Below are positions 22,901 to 24,134 of a stretch of 24,134 bases of DNA, piece by piece (the first letter of the stretch is position 1; each line of letters begins with the position of its first letter). This DNA is from Deltaproteobacteria bacterium (GTDB lineage: Bacteria; Desulfobacterota; DSM-4660; Desulfatiglandales; HGW-15), in NCBI GenBank assembly GCA_020060215.1, contig JAGVAP010000137.1:1-24134 (forward strand), read 5' to 3'. A model generated the notes under the pieces. It had not been told where the DNA came from, ran no database searches, and worked only from the letters and a program-made list of their open reading frames with translations. The translations under genes were made by a program, and so were the position numbers.

Positions 22901-24134
22901 GATACTTCTCTCTTGGCGCCGTCCTGACACAATGGCTCTATTCGTTGGCCAAGGAGAGGCAGACGACTCTTTTCACGTTGATGCTGGCCGCCTTTCAGAC
23001 CCTCCTCCATCGCTACACCGGGCAGGATGATATCCTCGTCGGGTCTCCGAAAGCCGGTAGAAGGCATACAGCGGCCAGGGTGATCGGCTATTTCATCAAC
23101 TCGGTGGTCCTGAGGGGGGACTTCAGCGGGGATCCGTCTTTTTCAGAGTTTCTCAGTCAGATGCACCGGACCGTCGAGGAGGCGGCCAAACACGACTCCT
23201 ACCCGTTTCCCCTGCTGGTGCAACGGCTCACACCGGACCGGGAGCAAGGGGCTTCCCCCGTCTTCCAGGTCATGTTCGCGTGGCAGAAGACCACCTCGGT
23301 GGTGGCCAAGGATGCCATGGCTGCATTCACCTTGGGGGAGGAGCAGGTTGAGGCGGAACTGGGGGGATTGATCAAGGGGCCGGTTTTCATGGAGCGGCGA
23401 GCCACCCCCTTCGATCTGGCCCTATGGGTGGCGGAGGGTGCCGTTGAGGGAGAGAACCGCCTGCGCTTCACCATCGAGTACAAGAGCGCCCTGTTCGACC
23501 AGGAGACGATCGATCGGATGCTGGGCCATTTTCACACATTGCTGCTCGGAATCGTGGCGGATCCGAACCTTCCCGTCAGCAGGCTGCCAATCCTGACGGA
23601 AGGGGAGAAGCGGCGATTCCTTGAAAAGAGGGAAGAGGTCCCCAGTGCCACTGGTCCAGCGGATCTCGTTCACCGGTCACTGGAGGGGCAGGCGCTGAAA
23701 ACCCCGGACGCCGTTGCGCTCTCTGATCTTGATCAACACCTCACCTATGCGGAGCTGGACCGAAGGGCCAATCAACTCTGCCATTACCTCCGGAAGGCCG
23801 ACGTGGGACCCGAGAAGCCGGTCGGGGTGCTCCTGGATCGCTCCCTGGAGTCCGTGATCAGCCTCCTGTCCATCCTCAAGGCCGGGGGCGTTTATCTGCC
23901 CCTCGACCCGGCATCTCCGCCTGAGAGACTCCGCTTCATGGTGGAGGACTCGGGGGTGGGGGTCATTCTGACGCAAGAGAAGCTGAGGGGACGGGTGTTG
24001 GAGGTTGGAGGTTGGAGGTTAGAGGCCGGAACCCAGAGGTCAGAGGTCAGAGGTCAGAAGTCAGAGATCAGAAGTCAGAGATCAGATAGCCTCCAACCTT
24101 CAACCTCCAACCTCCGACAATCTTTTCAGTTGCC
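19999..24134 (+). CDS. FAAL-ACP-C-A lipopeptide synthetase (NRPS), 5' part
   Basis: The first 1378 residues of a large nonribosomal synthetase; it runs off the right edge with no stop in frame. Order: fatty acyl-AMP ligase (about 10-600; P-loop TSGSTRTPRG from 214, CYGLAEAT near 368-375, YLRTGDLGF, GRNHYPQDIE near 512-521, Lys596 in SGKIRR), carrier domain (about 650-720; phosphopantetheine Ser685 in FLGVDSV), condensation domain (about 747-1200; catalytic HHLITDLWS at 876-884), and the start of an adenylation domain (from about 1220; LTYAEL, then LKAGGVYLPLDPASPPERLR at 1294-1313). It should activate a fatty acid, load it on the carrier and join it to an amino acid. The start at 19999 is the only one after an in-frame stop at 19918. 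A 120-bp repeat interrupts the A domain near the edge. Confidence 0.93.
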   Translation, partial: MSVHDGCFLGTGFEPFTVVELLRWRARTSPGERAYRFLSDDGKKEQRVTFEELDRSARTIASALQSRGLAGQRALLIYPPGIDYVLAFFGCLYAGVIAVPAYPPDPTRLGRTLPRLQAIVEDAKPAAALSTTPIIAMMKAVKAGGRLARSIEKIPFVRRFSEPLSGLLSHGAPDRADGFTSLKWMSTQGVDPGSAGMWKQPAITGDTIAFLQYTSGSTRTPRGVILSHKNLLHNSALINNAFEVRRHDHEAVIWLPIYHDMGLIGGVLQPLYAGIPCTLISPIAFLRRPLVWLQAISNIRDRQVISGGPNFAFDLCVRKIADEQRSGLDLSRWELAFSGAEPVRIQTVERFSEAFRLCGFKEEAFFPCYGLAEATLIVSGKRTAGAPVVCTLRKRAIQENRISEASPDEKDTLLVVGCGPTLMDQEISIVDPASLTRCPPDVIGEIWVSGPSVAGGFWGHAEETEETFHARLADTGEGPYLRTGDLGFLREGQLFITGRIKDLMIIRGRNHYPQDIELTVEQSHASLRQGCGAAFSVEVDGQERLVVAQEVATPGVSNKDEIMGAIRKAVAEEHGLQIHTVALLKPRSIPKTSSGKIRRHVCRSMFLEGELEILESSVLAESPQPETGIDPLRENLLAQALLSMEPQERKRLLESYLQDHLAGVLNAHPSDLHPDQPLSFLGVDSVMAVDLLRATEKTMGVTLEVRQVFQDLTISGLASQVLDQLTRPRGSLGGKEAPKGKQEAASEFPLSIGQKALWFVQQMDPSSVAHNVVHAVQIRPDANLTALRRAFEGLTARHPALRTSFFSRQGEPVQHVHDRVAICFEIEDATGWGRNRLDRRLEEIMFRPFDLNKAPLLRASVFLRNPLNHILVVSMHHLITDLWSMAIILDELPKLYENEVSGGSGLRLAPLKAQYADHVRWEAEMLSGPEGERLWDYWRNRLSGNLPFLDLPLDRPRPPAPTDRGSARYFSLGAVLTQWLYSLAKERQTTLFTLMLAAFQTLLHRYTGQDDILVGSPKAGRRHTAARVIGYFINSVVLRGDFSGDPSFSEFLSQMHRTVEEAAKHDSYPFPLLVQRLTPDREQGASPVFQVMFAWQKTTSVVAKDAMAAFTLGEEQVEAELGGLIKGPVFMERRATPFDLALWVAEGAVEGENRLRFTIEYKSALFDQETIDRMLGHFHTLLLGIVADPNLPVSRLPILTEGEKRRFLEKREEVPSATGPADLVHRSLEGQALKTPDAVALSDLDQHLTYAELDRRANQLCHYLRKADVGPEKPVGVLLDRSLESVISLLSILKAGGVYLPLDPASPPERLRFMVEDSGVGVILTQEKLRGRVLEVGGWRLEAGTQRSEVRGQKSEIRSQRSDSLQPSTSNLRQSFQL
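23998..24117. repeat. 120-bp heptamer array with inverted flanks inside the NRPS gene
   Basis: Sixteen near-identical 7-bp units: four TTGGAGG-type units (23998-24025), a short spacer (24026-24033), eight CAGAGGT/CAGAAGT-type units (24034-24089), and four CCTCCAA-type units (24090-24117). The outer blocks are reverse complements, matching at 25 of 28 positions, so the array can fold into a long stem with the middle units in the loop. The total of 120 bp is 40 codons and keeps the reading frame open. Confidence 0.85.

Noticed and set aside
21844..23067. A 407-codon minus-strand frame inside the NRPS gene
   Set aside because: It is a shadow of the C domain coding strand; the plus-strand motifs are unmistakable.
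24034..24089. CRISPR-like short array
   Set aside because: Units are 7 bp with no unique spacers, and there are no cas genes; it is a tandem repeat within a coding frame.

Overview
The window comes from a GC-rich Gram-negative bacterium. A tripartite TRAP transporter, an acetylated-type lipoprotein signal, a PEP-CTERM surface protein, an aconitase X, an FAAL-type NRPS and many dispersed palindromic spacer repeats together fit Desulfobacterota (old Deltaproteobacteria) best. That assignment is inference; no rRNA or other marker gene is present.

Region 1 (1-9.2 kb) looks like a catabolic island. On the minus strand an IclR regulator precedes an iron-dependent alcohol dehydrogenase and the DctP, DctQ and DctM parts of a TRAP carboxylate importer (DctM runs off the left edge). 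Divergently, an acyl-CoA ligase is followed by the large and small subunits of an aconitase X-type dehydratase, whose genes overlap by ATGA. A convergent FMN-dependent alpha-hydroxy acid dehydrogenase closes the block. Import, CoA activation, dehydration and oxidation of a hydroxy-carboxylate is the simplest reading. The substrate cannot be read from the sequence.

Region 2 (9.3-18.6 kb) is mixed: a small J-domain protein, an orphan radical SAM/SPASM enzyme, a small one-helix membrane protein, the tRNA thiolase MnmA, a stand-alone Aas-like acyl-ACP synthetase, a DUF1846 protein, an M48 lipoprotein metalloprotease with an exceptionally strong ribosome-binding site, and a thioredoxin-reductase-like flavoprotein behind a near-consensus promoter.

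Region 3 (18.6-24.1 kb) has a small PEP-CTERM protein, about 0.9 kb of repeat-bearing non-coding DNA, and the first 1378 codons of a large FAAL-ACP-C-A lipopeptide synthetase. Just before the right edge its adenylation domain is interrupted, in frame, by a 120-bp array of 7-bp units arranged as 4 + 8 + 4 inverted units. This is the most unusual DNA in the window. At least five other palindromic or short-unit repeats sit in the spacers, so mobile or expanding spacer repeats are a theme of this genome.
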